The position numbers and the translations under genes were made by a program. The notes below the pieces were generated by a model. It saw only the letters and a list, made by a program, of their open reading frames with translations. It did no database searches and was not told where the DNA came from. A stretch of 64,000 nucleotides of DNA, taken from contig MKWR01000027.1 in the NCBI GenBank assembly GCA_001899855.1, forward strand, positions 124,001 through 188,000, read 5' to 3'. Positions 18,029 to 26,675 of the stretch are shown here, one piece after another. The DNA comes from Lysobacterales bacterium 63-13 (lineage in GTDB: Bacteria > Pseudomonadota > Gammaproteobacteria > Xanthomonadales > Rhodanobacteraceae). The first letter of the stretch is position 1. Each line of letters opens with the position of its first letter.

Positions 18029-18931
18029 ATGAAACCGATTTCCCGATTGATGACTGCACTGTTGCTCGCCGGCAGCGCCACGGCCTTTGCTGGAACGCCG
18101 ATCCAGGAGAGCCGCGACGCCGACGCGACCGCCCGCATCGATATTGCAAATGTGCGCGGCTCGGTGACGGTCAGTGCCTGGGAGCAGGACCGCATCGAGA
18201 TCACCGGCACGCTTGGCAAGGGCAGCAAGGGCCTGCGCATCGACGGCAGCGGCTCAAGGATCGACATCGAGGTCGAGAAACCGGAATCCTCGGGCTGGTT
18301 CAACTGGGGCTCGAACGCGCAGATGGAAGACTCCGTCCTCGACATCCGCGTTCCGCAGGCAGCGGAGCTGCATATCGAAACCATCAGTGCCGAAGTGACG
18401 GTTACCGGCACCGGCGGTCGCCTGCTCGATGTCAGCAGCGTCAGCGGCAAGATCCGCCTCGACAGCAATGCGCGGGAACTCGAGGTCGGCAGCATCAGTG
18501 GCCGTATCGAACTCAGCGGCAACGGCGAGCGCGCGCATGTCGAGACGGTTTCGGGCGACATTGATTCGCGGGCCAACCGCGAGCGCCTGAAACTGGAAAC
18601 CGTATCCGGCAACATCGCGGTGAGCACGGACAGCTATCGCGAATTCTCGGCCAGTTCGGTTTCCGGCGACATCAGCCTGCGCGGCAAGCCGCTCGACGAC
18701 GCACGCGCCGACGCGGAAACCATGAGCGGCGACATCCGCATCGATGCGGGCAGCGATCTCTCGGCGCGAATCGAGGCGGAAACCTTCAGCGGACGCATCC
18801 GCAGTGACTTCGGCAAGGTCGAGGAACCCGAGCACGGCCCCGGGCGTTCACTGGATACCAGCGTCGGTGATGGCCGCGCACGCATCAAGATCGACACCTT
18901 CAGCGGCGACATCAGCATTCGCCGCGACTGA
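18029..18931 (+). CDS. Secreted DUF4097 beta-repeat protein
   Basis: A 300-residue protein with a signal peptide (MKPISRLMTALLLAGSATAFAG, cleavage near residue 21). The body is a series of short beta-strand repeats with the recurring pattern ETVSGDI/SSVSGKI/TFSGDIS spaced about 20-25 residues apart, typical of DUF4097. Such proteins probably fold as a beta solenoid in the envelope; the role is unknown. It is the third gene of the sigma/anti-sigma operon and may be its main target or an envelope sensor component. Confidence 0.85.
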   Translation: MKPISRLMTALLLAGSATAFAGTPIQESRDADATARIDIANVRGSVTVSAWEQDRIEITGTLGKGSKGLRIDGSGSRIDIEVEKPESSGWFNWGSNAQMEDSVLDIRVPQAAELHIETISAEVTVTGTGGRLLDVSSVSGKIRLDSNARELEVGSISGRIELSGNGERAHVETVSGDIDSRANRERLKLETVSGNIAVSTDSYREFSASSVSGDISLRGKPLDDARADAETMSGDIRIDAGSDLSARIEAETFSGRIRSDFGKVEEPEHGPGRSLDTSVGDGRARIKIDTFSGDISIRRD

Positions 18932-18994
18932 TCGTCCGCAGCAGCCGGCGGCGCACCGCTGCCCGACAGACCTGAAGCGGGCGTCCGCCTCGCG

Positions 18995-19000
18995 TACAAT
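18995..19000 (+). promoter_or_regulatory. Candidate -10 box of prfC
   Basis: TACAAT followed by GCGCG, with a weak -35 (CTGAAG at 18972-18977) at 17-bp spacing. Confidence 0.4.
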
Positions 19001-19053
19001 GCGCGCCCCGCAAGCTGCCAGCCCTGGCGCCTGCAGCAGATCCAGGCCTGGCC

Positions 19054-20655
19054 ATGAGCAATCCGATCAACGAGATGCGCCGACGGCGCACGTTCGCCAT
19101 CATTTCCCATCCCGATGCGGGCAAGACCACGCTGACGGAAAAGCTGCTGCTGTTTGGCGGTGCCATCCAGATGGCCGGCTCGGTCAAGTCGCGCAAGACC
19201 GCACGCCACGCGACCTCGGACTGGATGGCACTGGAAAAGGAGCGCGGCATCTCGGTGACCAGCTCGATCATGCAGTTTCCGTATGCCGGAAGGGTGATCA
19301 ACCTGCTCGACACGCCCGGCCATGCCGACTTTTCGGAGGACACCTATCGCGTGCTCACCGCCGTCGATTCCGCGCTGATGGTGATCGACTGCGCCAAAGG
19401 CGTCGAGGAGCGCACGATCAAGCTCATGGAAGTCTGTCGCTTGCGCGATACGCCGATCATGACCTTCATCAACAAGCTCGATCGCGAGGGTCGCGCGCCA
19501 ATCGAGCTGCTCGATGAGGTCGAATCCGTTCTCGGCATCGCCTGTGCCCCGGTCACCTGGCCGATCGGCATGGGCTCGCGCCTGAAGGGCGTCTATCACC
19601 TGCTGCTCGACGAGGTGCACATCTTCGAGCCGGGCAGGAACTTCACCCGCCAGGATTCGACGATCTTCAAGGGCATCGACGATCCCGCCCTGCGCGCGCG
19701 CATCGGCGAAGAGGCCTGGCGCGAGCTGCATGAGGAACTGGAACTCGTGCGCGGCGCTTCGCATCCCTTCGACAAGGATGCCTACCTTGCCGGCAAGCTG
19801 ACCCCGGTGTTTTTTGGTTCGGCAGTCAACAATTTCGGCGTGCAGCTGCTGCTCGATTTCTTTGCCGAGCACGCGCCTACTCCGAAATCGCACGAAACCA
19901 CCACGCGCACCGTGCATGCCGACGAACCCCACATGACCGGCTTCGTGTTCAAGATCCAGGCCAACATGGATCCCATGCACCGCGATCGCGTCGCCTTCAT
20001 GCGCATCTGCTCAGGCACCTTCACCGGTGCCATGAAGGCGTTGCATACGCGCACGGGCAAGGAGATGAAGCTGGCCAATGCACTCAGCTTCATGGCCTCG
20101 GATCGCGAAATCGTCGAGCAGGCCTACGCCGGCGATGTCATCGGCCTGCACAACCACGGCACGATCTCCATCGGCGACACCTTCACCGAAGGCGAAATCC
20201 TGAGCTTCACCGGCATCCCGAACTTCGCCCCGGAACTGTTCCGCCGGGCGCGGCTGAAGGATCCGCTGAAGATGAAGGCCTTGCAAAAGGGCCTCGCCCA
20301 GCTTTCCGAGGAAGGCGCCACGCAGTTCTTCCGCCCGTTGATGTCCAACGACCTGATTCTCGGTGCCATCGGCGTGCTGCAGTTCGACGTCGTCGCATAC
20401 CGGCTGAAGGACGAGTACGGCGTCGAATGCGGGTTCGAGAATGTCGGTGTGGTCACCGCGCGCTGGGTGCGCTGCGCCAATGCCAGGAAGCTCGAGGAAT
20501 TCCGCGAGAAGGTCGCGCAAAACCTCGCCATCGATGCCGCCGGCGAGCTGGTCTATATCGCACCGAGCCGGGTCAACCTGCAGTTGACCATGGAGCGCTG
20601 GCCGGACATCGAGTTTGCCGCAACCCGCGAGCACGCCACGGTCGTTGCCGTCTGA
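19054..20655 (+). CDS. prfC: Peptide chain release factor 3
   Basis: A 533-residue translational GTPase. The G1 motif is [13 protein letters not shown], switch region [13 protein letters not shown]3 [14 protein letters not shown] and G4 INKLDRE. It matches RF3 rather than EF-G through [17 protein letters not shown]-type sequence (here [18 protein letters not shown]), [10 protein letters not shown] and the C-terminal RWVRCAN. RF3 removes RF1/RF2 from ribosomes after peptide release. Monocistronic by context; a hairpin follows. Confidence 0.97.
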   Translation: MSNPINEMRRRRTFAIISHPDAGKTTLTEKLLLFGGAIQMAGSVKSRKTARHATSDWMALEKERGISVTSSIMQFPYAGRVINLLDTPGHADFSEDTYRVLTAVDSALMVIDCAKGVEERTIKLMEVCRLRDTPIMTFINKLDREGRAPIELLDEVESVLGIACAPVTWPIGMGSRLKGVYHLLLDEVHIFEPGRNFTRQDSTIFKGIDDPALRARIGEEAWRELHEELELVRGASHPFDKDAYLAGKLTPVFFGSAVNNFGVQLLLDFFAEHAPTPKSHETTTRTVHADEPHMTGFVFKIQANMDPMHRDRVAFMRICSGTFTGAMKALHTRTGKEMKLANALSFMASDREIVEQAYAGDVIGLHNHGTISIGDTFTEGEILSFTGIPNFAPELFRRARLKDPLKMKALQKGLAQLSEEGATQFFRPLMSNDLILGAIGVLQFDVVAYRLKDEYGVECGFENVGVVTARWVRCANARKLEEFREKVAQNLAIDAAGELVYIAPSRVNLQLTMERWPDIEFAATREHATVVAV

Positions 20656-20671
20656 ACCCCTTGACGTGAAA

Positions 20672-20692
20672 ACGCCCGGACATGCCGGGCGT
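20672..20692. terminator. Shared terminator of prfC and the converging anti-sigma gene
   Basis: Stem ACGCCCGG/CCGGGCGT with loop ACATG. Read on the minus strand it is followed by TTTTC, so it fits best as the terminator of the minus-strand sigma/anti-sigma operon; it can also serve prfC. Confidence 0.7.
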
Positions 20693-20717
20693 CTCCTGCA
20701 TCAGCTTCCCGGCGCAA

Positions 20718-21248
20718 TCAGCCGCCGTTGAAATCCGAGCGGAACAAGCCATCGCCAATGTCCATCGGTGCCGGCGCATCGGCTGCGGCAAAGATGCGAT
20801 CCTGGCTGGTGAAGATGCGATCAGGCCGGGCTGCCGCCGTCATTCCCTCATCCGTCAATTGACTCTCTTGCGGTTGCCAGAAGACGAAACCGGCGACCAG
20901 CACCAGGCAAGCCGCCAGTCCCATCCAGCGGATCGAGCCGGCATGACGACGCGCCTTGTCTGCGCCATGGCGCAGGCGACGCCCCCCACGCCCATGCGCC
21001 ACGGGTGCGCGCGCGTTCACGGCTTCGGCAACAATCGCGGCATCGGCCGCCAGCTCATGCAGCAGGCGCACCAGATCGGTCTGCACGGGCGAGCGCGAAA
21101 GGCGGGCAGCAACTTCATCGCGACGATCGCCAGCCAGGCTGCCGGCCGCGGCAGCGACGAGGGTGTCGGCATCGATCAGGTCCGCGCAGCCAGCCTGGGC
21201 CTGCACGTTCATGCGCCGATAGAGATTTGACAGACTGCGCTCAATCAT
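20718..21248 (-). CDS. Single-pass membrane protein, probable anti-sigma factor
   Basis: A 176-residue protein. The N-terminal cytoplasmic part has a helical anti-sigma-like region (LVAAAAGSLAGDRRDEVAARLSRSP), then a basic stretch and a transmembrane segment near residues 107-124 (MGLAACLVLVAGFVFW). The periplasmic tail is short, with two DRIF motifs, and ends DGLFRSDFNGG, similar to the tail of the GH44 enzyme in this window. The start ATG overlaps the sigma gene stop by eight bases (ATGATTGA). The anti-sigma role is inferred from context. Confidence 0.6.
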   Translation of the reverse strand: MIERSLSNLYRRMNVQAQAGCADLIDADTLVAAAAGSLAGDRRDEVAARLSRSPVQTDLVRLLHELAADAAIVAEAVNARAPVAHGRGGRRLRHGADKARRHAGSIRWMGLAACLVLVAGFVFWQPQESQLTDEGMTAAARPDRIFTSQDRIFAAADAPAPMDIGDGLFRSDFNGG

Positions 21249-21792
21249 CGAATTCACCGTATCCCAATTCACGCAGGCGGCCTTTCAAGCCTTCCAGCCC
21301 ACGCGTCACCAGTTTTCTTGCCGCTTCGGCGGAGGTGCCCGCCACATCGGCAATTTCCTGAAACGAATAACCCTGCAGGTGCAAGGTGATCGGCAGGCGT
21401 CGACGTTCCGGGATCTCCGCCAGGCAGCGCTGCAAGCCGCCCATGCGCTCGCCATCACTGGCTGTCTGCTCGGGTCCGATGCCTTCCTCCGGCAACTGGC
21501 CGGGTTCGTCATCGTCCTCGGGCAGCGGCTCGGCGGCCCTGACTTCGGCCCGCCGCAACGCATCGATCACCGTGGTCGCCACCACTCTCTGCACATAAGA
21601 CGCATGAAAGGCCCCGGAGCGGTCACGCGAGATTGCTTTCCACAGGCGGATGCGCACTTCCTGCTCGACGTCGTCGGGATCAATGCCATGCCGATCAAGC
21701 CGATAGCTGCGCATCAGCGCGCCCAGGCGTGAGCCAAAATCGCTCAGGACCTGCTCAAGGCGGGCATCGACGTCTGCGGAATCTCGACTCAT
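21241..21792 (-). CDS. Sigma-70 family RNA polymerase sigma factor
   Basis: A 183-residue sigma factor. Region 2 is in YRLDRHGIDPDDVEQEVRIRLWKAI with the following SYVQRVVATTVIDALRR; region 4 is in LAEIPERRRLPITLHLQGYSFQEIADVAGTSAEAARKLVTRGLEGL. The start MSRDSADVDARLEQ at 21792 is preferred, since an earlier in-frame start would overlap the M48 gene upstream. It is coupled to the downstream membrane protein gene by an eight-base overlap, like the sigma pair at 17 kb. Confidence 0.87.
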   Translation of the reverse strand: MSRDSADVDARLEQVLSDFGSRLGALMRSYRLDRHGIDPDDVEQEVRIRLWKAISRDRSGAFHASYVQRVVATTVIDALRRAEVRAAEPLPEDDDEPGQLPEEGIGPEQTASDGERMGGLQRCLAEIPERRRLPITLHLQGYSFQEIADVAGTSAEAARKLVTRGLEGLKGRLRELGYGEFDD

Positions 21793-21884
21793 GGGTTCAC
21801 GGCTCGCAACGGGGCCGCCATGCTCCACGACCCGCCCGCAGAGCGCAATCTCGTCCGCCGCGAGCCGTGCGCCAGCACGCGCAA

Positions 21885-23840
21885 TCAGGCGGCCTGGTGC
21901 AGGATCGGCGGCAACGGACAATGTAGGGCGGCACAGACCGTGCGCAGGAGCTCCGCTTCATTGACGCTGACCATGCCGTCCGCACTGATGGCATGGGTCA
22001 AGCCTCGCACCACCATCTCCTTGCCCGCCGGGGTCAGCAGATCGAGCCTGGGCAGGGCGCGATCCAGCGCCAGCGCCCAATCCTGCGGCGGCGCGTACAC
22101 GGGTTTGCTGCCTGGCAGCACTTCGTGGAGACCCAGCACATAGGCGCGACGGGCACCTTCGCCATCCTCGTGGCCGTACTCGGCGAGCACGGCAAACAGG
22201 TCGCAAAGTTCGGCCACGGCATCGCCGAGCTTGATCCGGCCCATGACCCGCGTCAGGGCCGGATTCAGCGCATCGACAACCTGCACGCCAACCAGCCGGG
22301 CCAGGCAATACTCATCCAGGCTGACGCGCCCATCGGCCTTGATCAGTTGCTTGAGCAGGATCACGAAAATCTGCAGTTTCGGTCGCGGCTGCCGGCGCAA
22401 GGCAGGAAAGGCAAGCGCCGCCAGCGGCAGGCGCTGCATCGGATGCAGCCGGGCGGTGTGCAATGCCAGTTGTTCGACTTCGGCGACGGTAGCGGCATCG
22501 TGATAGTGGGCAATCAACTCGACCTGCTGCTTGCGCACGGCGGCATTGGCATTCAGCAGCAAGGCAAAAATCACGGCCATCGACTGTTCGCGGCCGTGCG
22601 CCGCTGCACTGAGTACCTCGGGTATCGACGTGTTGAGGGTGGCCGCGGCCTGGTAATCCCCGGTATCCGGATTGCCGACTTGTTCGGAAACCGCGGTGGC
22701 CGACAGCCGCATCGCCTCGGCGGATGACGGCAATTTCCCGGCTCGGCCTGCGGATTTGGGGCGGCCCGAGCCACGCGCCGGCGCGAAGCCCGCCACGGAC
22801 GCTTGCGGATCATCGCTTTCACCGACCCGCCGCGGTTGCGTCCAGTCGGCGGCGATCCCGGCAAGTTCGTCCGGATTGAACTGCGGCTGCAGGCGCTTGA
22901 TGCGATCGACCAGTGGTGGGTGCGTGGCGAACAACGCCGAATAGCCGACGCCGTCACCAAACAGCATGTGCGCCACTTCCTCGCCGTCATGACTGGTCAG
23001 CCTGGAGCCGTCGCTGAGCCCGCCGATCTTCTTCAGGGCACCGGCAATGCCATCGGTCTGCCGGGTGAATTGCACGGCCGAGGCATCGGCGAGGAATTCG
23101 CGCTGGCGCGAAATCGAAGCCTTGATGATGCGGGCGAAAAAGACACCGATATAGCCGACCGCGAGCAAGGCGACGCCGAAAGCGATGATCACGGCGCCGT
23201 CGCGAGCGCGCGAATCCGCCGTTGTCTGGGCAATCTTGCGTCCGATGATGGCCAGCACGAGGATGCCAAAGGCAACCCCGATCAGGCGGATGTTCAAACG
23301 CATGTCACCGTTGAGCACATGACTGAACTCGTGGGCGATGACTCCCTGCAGTTCCTCGCGGGTGAGCTTGTCGAGGCAGCCTCGCGTGACCGTCACCGCG
23401 GCATCGGCGGGTGAATAGCCCGAGGCGAACGCGTTGATCGCGGTTTCCTCCTCAAGCACGAAGATCTCCGGTACCGGCACACCCGAGGCAATGGCGATTT
23501 CCTCGATCACGTTGCGCAGGCGACGGTAGGCAAAATCCGTGGTATCGACCGCAACCGGCGTCGCCCCGAGCTGCCGGGCGACCGCACTGCCACCGCCGCG
23601 CAATGTCGAAATCCGGTACAACGTGGCCAGGCCGATCACGGCAATCACGCCGAGCGTGGTCGCCAGGATGGCACCGCCAGCCGCACCGGTAGCGCCGCGA
23701 CGCTCCTCCCTGCCAATGCCGAGCGCCAGCAGGACGATGAAGTCGACGGCGGCGACGATGCAGATCACGGCGATCGTGAACAGCACGATCATGCGCCGCG
23801 TCTGCTTGCGCGCAAGTTCCTGGTGGGCAAAGAAATTCAG
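21885..23840 (-). CDS. HtpX-like M48 metallopeptidase with C-terminal TerB-like region; likely CTG start
   Basis: About 651 residues if started at CTG 23840, or 635 from the first ATG at 23792. It has two N-terminal membrane segments, an M48 zinc motif HEFSH (170-174 from the CTG start), another pair of membrane helices, and the zinc-ligand region SRQREFLADASAVQF. A long helical C-terminal part (DGRVSLDEY, ADGMVSVNEAELLR) resembles TerB-type domains. The residues before the first ATG read LNFFAHQELARKQTRR, matching the MNFFEHQ.RAR start usual in this family, with GAGGG seven bases before the CTG. It lies downstream of lemA, the usual partner. Confidence 0.85.
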   Translation of the reverse strand: MNFFAHQELARKQTRRMIVLFTIAVICIVAAVDFIVLLALGIGREERRGATGAAGGAILATTLGVIAVIGLATLYRISTLRGGGSAVARQLGATPVAVDTTDFAYRRLRNVIEEIAIASGVPVPEIFVLEEETAINAFASGYSPADAAVTVTRGCLDKLTREELQGVIAHEFSHVLNGDMRLNIRLIGVAFGILVLAIIGRKIAQTTADSRARDGAVIIAFGVALLAVGYIGVFFARIIKASISRQREFLADASAVQFTRQTDGIAGALKKIGGLSDGSRLTSHDGEEVAHMLFGDGVGYSALFATHPPLVDRIKRLQPQFNPDELAGIAADWTQPRRVGESDDPQASVAGFAPARGSGRPKSAGRAGKLPSSAEAMRLSATAVSEQVGNPDTGDYQAAATLNTSIPEVLSAAAHGREQSMAVIFALLLNANAAVRKQQVELIAHYHDAATVAEVEQLALHTARLHPMQRLPLAALAFPALRRQPRPKLQIFVILLKQLIKADGRVSLDEYCLARLVGVQVVDALNPALTRVMGRIKLGDAVAELCDLFAVLAEYGHEDGEGARRAYVLGLHEVLPGSKPVYAPPQDWALALDRALPRLDLLTPAGKEMVVRGLTHAISADGMVSVNEAELLRTVCAALHCPLPPILHQAA

Positions 23841-23907
23841 CGCTCGACCCTCGACCTCGTTCCGGCGTGACGGTTCGCCGATGTCGGCGAACCGTCCGTT
23901 GCAGCCA

Positions 23908-24495
23908 TCAGCTGAATGAAACCTTCACCGCCTCGCGCTTTTCGGGGGCATCGATCTCGAGCAGTTGCGCCGGCGTGAAGGCGAACATGTTGGCGACGAT
24001 CGAGCTCGGGAAAACCTCGCGGGCGTTGTTGTAGGCCATGACCGAATCGTTGTAGGCCTGGCGCGCAAAGGCGACCTTGTTCTCGGTCGAAGTCAGCTCT
24101 TCGCTGAGCTGCATCATGTTCTGGTTGGCTTTCAGGTCCGGGTAGGCCTCCGACAGCGCGAACAAACGCCCCAGCGTCTGGGTCAAGGCATTCTCGGCAC
24201 CGGACAATTGCTGCATGGCCTGTGGATCGCCCGGATTGGCCTTGGCCGCGGAAAGTCCGGAAACTGCCGAATTGCGCGCCTGGACGACGGCTTCCAGGGT
24301 TTCCCGCTCGTGCTTCATGTAGCCTTTGGCAGTCTCGACCAGGTTCGGGATGAGGTCATAGCGACGGGTCAGCTGGACATCGATCTGGGCAAACGCATTC
24401 TTGTAGCCGTTGCGCGCAGTGACCAGTCCGTTGTAGACACTGATGGCATAGAAGGCGAACAGCACAATGACACCGAGGACAATCAATGCAGTCAT
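23908..24495 (-). CDS. lemA: LemA family protein
   Basis: A 195-residue protein. It has one N-terminal membrane segment (TALIVLGVIVLFAFYAISVYNGLV) followed by the LemA helical domain: ARNGYKNAFAQIDVQLTRRYDLIPNLVETAKGYMKHE, with conserved ENALTQTLGRLFALSEAYPDLKAN and the late YNDSVMAYNN. The ATG at 24495 is chosen because GGAGG lies 7-8 bases upstream. It forms an operon with the M48 protease gene. Membrane-linked scaffold or adaptor function is suspected for the family. Confidence 0.92.
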   Translation of the reverse strand: MTALIVLGVIVLFAFYAISVYNGLVTARNGYKNAFAQIDVQLTRRYDLIPNLVETAKGYMKHERETLEAVVQARNSAVSGLSAAKANPGDPQAMQQLSGAENALTQTLGRLFALSEAYPDLKANQNMMQLSEELTSTENKVAFARQAYNDSVMAYNNAREVFPSSIVANMFAFTPAQLLEIDAPEKREAVKVSFS

Positions 24496-24543
24496 TTCTT
24501 TTCCTCCGAAACGCAATGATCAAGCCGCAAAATCGAGCATAAC

Positions 24544-25860
24544 ATGGGCTTGCGATCCCCAATGGCGACCATCGTGAAGCGGAATTTCCTGCTCCTGGCG
24601 GCAACCTTCAGCCTGTTTCTCGGTCTTGCCGGCGAAGGCATGGCAGCCGTGCACAAGACCGCTCACGCACCACGCAAGAACCAGCGCGTGCGCGCCGTCA
24701 CGGTGCCGCCGAAGGTGGATGCAAAGGCAGTCGCCAACGACATCCAGCCGTTCATGGCCGACCTTGATCGCTGGATCGACCAGATCGAGGATGCCGGCCA
24801 GGTTTCCGGCCTCGCCGTGGCCGTGGTCCAGGGCAATGATGTCGTCCACGAGCGCACGCTCGGCTATGCCGACTGGAACAGCCGGGAAAAGGTCGAAACC
24901 GACACCGTGTTCCGCCTGGCATCGCTGTCCAAGGCCTTTGCCACGACCCTCAGCGGCCTGCTCATCGAGAACGGCTTGCTGCACTGGGAGACGACGGTCT
25001 CGAGTGTGTTGCCGACCTTCACCCTGGCCGACCTCGACAGCAGCAACAAGCTGACGGTTGCCGACATCCTCAGTCATCGCGTCGGCCTGCCGCACAACAC
25101 CTACGACAGACTGATCGAGCAGGACGAACCCTATCCCTTGCTGGTCGAGCGCCTCGCCGATGTGCCGATGGCCTGCCCGGTTGGCGAATGCTACGCCTAC
25201 CAGAACATCGCCTTCAGCCTGATCGGCGACATCACCTACGCGGTGACCGGCGACTTCTATTATCACGAAGTGGAGAAACGGATATTCCACCCGCTCGGCA
25301 TGAGCACGGCCACTTATGGGCGCGAAGCGCTCGAACAATCGAAGCATTGGGCGCGTCCGCATCGGCGCAGCGGCAAGCGCTGGAAAGCGTTCCAGCCAAA
25401 TGAAGCCTACTACCGCATGCCGCCGGCAGCCGGTGCCAATGCGAGCCTGCGCGACATGGAAAAGTGGCTCATCGCGCAGATGGGCGGGCGGCCCGACGTC
25501 CTCTCGGCGCAGTTGCTGGAAACATTGCACACGCCACTGGTGGAAACCCCGCGCGACCTGCGCTCCACGCCCTGGCGCCGCGGCCGCTTGCTTGATGCGC
25601 AGTACGCCCTGGGTTGGCGCGTCTATCAATACGCCGGCGAACCGCTGGTCTTCCATGCCGGAGCCGTCCAGGGCTATCGAGCCATGATTGGTTTCCTGCC
25701 CGACCGGCAGGTTGGCCTGATCATGCTCTGGAATTGCGAGTCCGCGGCACCGAGCGGGCTGATGCCGATGCTGTTCGACCGGTACCTCGGCCTGCCCGCG
25801 GTGGACTGGGCCGGTGTCGGCACATCGGCGACATTGAGCAGCGGCGGCGGCATCGACTGA
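24544..25860 (+). CDS. Serine hydrolase of the beta-lactamase (class C-like) family
   Basis: A 438-residue protein with an N-terminal signal peptide or anchor (FLLLAATFSLFLGLAGEGMAA). It has the penicillin-binding fold motifs SLSK (Ser127/Lys130), YQN in CYAYQNIAFSLIGD, and a C-terminal HAG in VFHAGAVQGYRAMIGF. This triad fits AmpC-like esterases, D-aminopeptidases or peptidases of the S12 family. Antibiotic hydrolysis cannot be claimed. An alternative start is the ATG at 24562. Only about 48 bases separate it from the divergent lemA. Confidence 0.85.
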   Translation: MGLRSPMATIVKRNFLLLAATFSLFLGLAGEGMAAVHKTAHAPRKNQRVRAVTVPPKVDAKAVANDIQPFMADLDRWIDQIEDAGQVSGLAVAVVQGNDVVHERTLGYADWNSREKVETDTVFRLASLSKAFATTLSGLLIENGLLHWETTVSSVLPTFTLADLDSSNKLTVADILSHRVGLPHNTYDRLIEQDEPYPLLVERLADVPMACPVGECYAYQNIAFSLIGDITYAVTGDFYYHEVEKRIFHPLGMSTATYGREALEQSKHWARPHRRSGKRWKAFQPNEAYYRMPPAAGANASLRDMEKWLIAQMGGRPDVLSAQLLETLHTPLVETPRDLRSTPWRRGRLLDAQYALGWRVYQYAGEPLVFHAGAVQGYRAMIGFLPDRQVGLIMLWNCESAAPSGLMPMLFDRYLGLPAVDWAGVGTSATLSSGGGID

Positions 25861-25988
25861 GACCCTGGCCGGGGCGATGGTCCTCGCCGGCGGTCGAGGA
25901 TCGTGCCACCGACAATCGGGTAGCATAGTGCACGATTTCCGACTGATAATTGCTCAGGAAAGCATCACCCCCTCGCCGGAGGCCGCGA

Positions 25989-26615
25989 ATGCTGATTGCC
26001 GAACAACTGATGTTGTTGTGCATTGACCCGGTATCGGGAAAGTTCGAGGTTTCGCGCAGCCATGCCGATATCGACGAGCTGGCCGCAGCGGCGATCATTC
26101 TCGATCTCTACGAGCAATGCCGACTGCGCTACCAGGGCGGGCATATCGTCATCGAAGCCTTGCTGCCGACAACGCAACCGCAGCTGGCTGCGGCCGAGCA
26201 GGTGCTGGCTGGCCAGGTCAACGGCCTGACCGTGGCAGCGGCGATCGAACTGCTCGTTGCGCGCCTCGATCCCATCAGCACCCATCTGCTGGAAAGCCTG
26301 TTTCGCCGCGACGTGCTGCACCAGGTACGCGAATCGTGGTGGCCGTGGAGCAGGAAGCATTTCCCGTTGCGTTCGATCCAGGCACGCAACGAGGCGTCGG
26401 CAAAGCTGCAAATCGCCGCGACTTCGCGCACGAATACGGTGCGCGAGCTTGGCCTGCTGATCCTGACCGATCTCGCCGGAATGATGGCGGAGAGCCTGAG
26501 CGGGAATGCCCATGAGGCCGCGGCGCAAAAATTGCTGCATCTGCCGGATCAAGCGATGGATGACCGGAACGGGCACGAACTGCTCGTGCACATTCGCCAG
26601 TACCTTACTCCCTAG
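25989..26615 (+). CDS. GPP34 (Golgi phosphoprotein 3-like) domain protein
   Basis: A 208-residue protein. The N-terminus MLIAEQLMLLCIDPVSGKFEVS is the GPP34 start pattern (LLAEELLLLALD..G), followed by the helix pair AAAIILDLYEQCRLRYQGGHIVI and later VRELGLLILTDLA. Eukaryotic GOLPH3 binds phosphatidylinositol 4-phosphate; the bacterial family has no settled role. Start chosen at 25989, with GGAGG 8 bases upstream. It is a single gene, converging on the TonB-like gene. Confidence 0.75.
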   Translation: MLIAEQLMLLCIDPVSGKFEVSRSHADIDELAAAAIILDLYEQCRLRYQGGHIVIEALLPTTQPQLAAAEQVLAGQVNGLTVAAAIELLVARLDPISTHLLESLFRRDVLHQVRESWWPWSRKHFPLRSIQARNEASAKLQIAATSRTNTVRELGLLILTDLAGMMAESLSGNAHEAAAQKLLHLPDQAMDDRNGHELLVHIRQYLTP

Positions 26616-26630
26616 CAGAATCCCGCGCGC

Positions 26631-26672
26631 GCAGCGACGCGCTGCACGCGCCATGCCTGCGCGAGCGCGCAG
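26631..26672. terminator. Two small hairpins between converging genes
   Basis: GCAGCG-ACG-CGCTGC (26631-26645) and CTGCGC-GAGC-GCGCAG (26657-26672), between the GPP34 gene and the converging TonB-like gene. No T-run is present, so the assignment rests on position. Confidence 0.35.
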
Positions 26673-26675
26673 CAA

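Noticed and set aside
24544-25860. Beta-lactamase resistance gene
   Set aside because: The SxxK/YxN/HxG motifs fit the broad serine hydrolase family; nothing supports beta-lactam hydrolysis.
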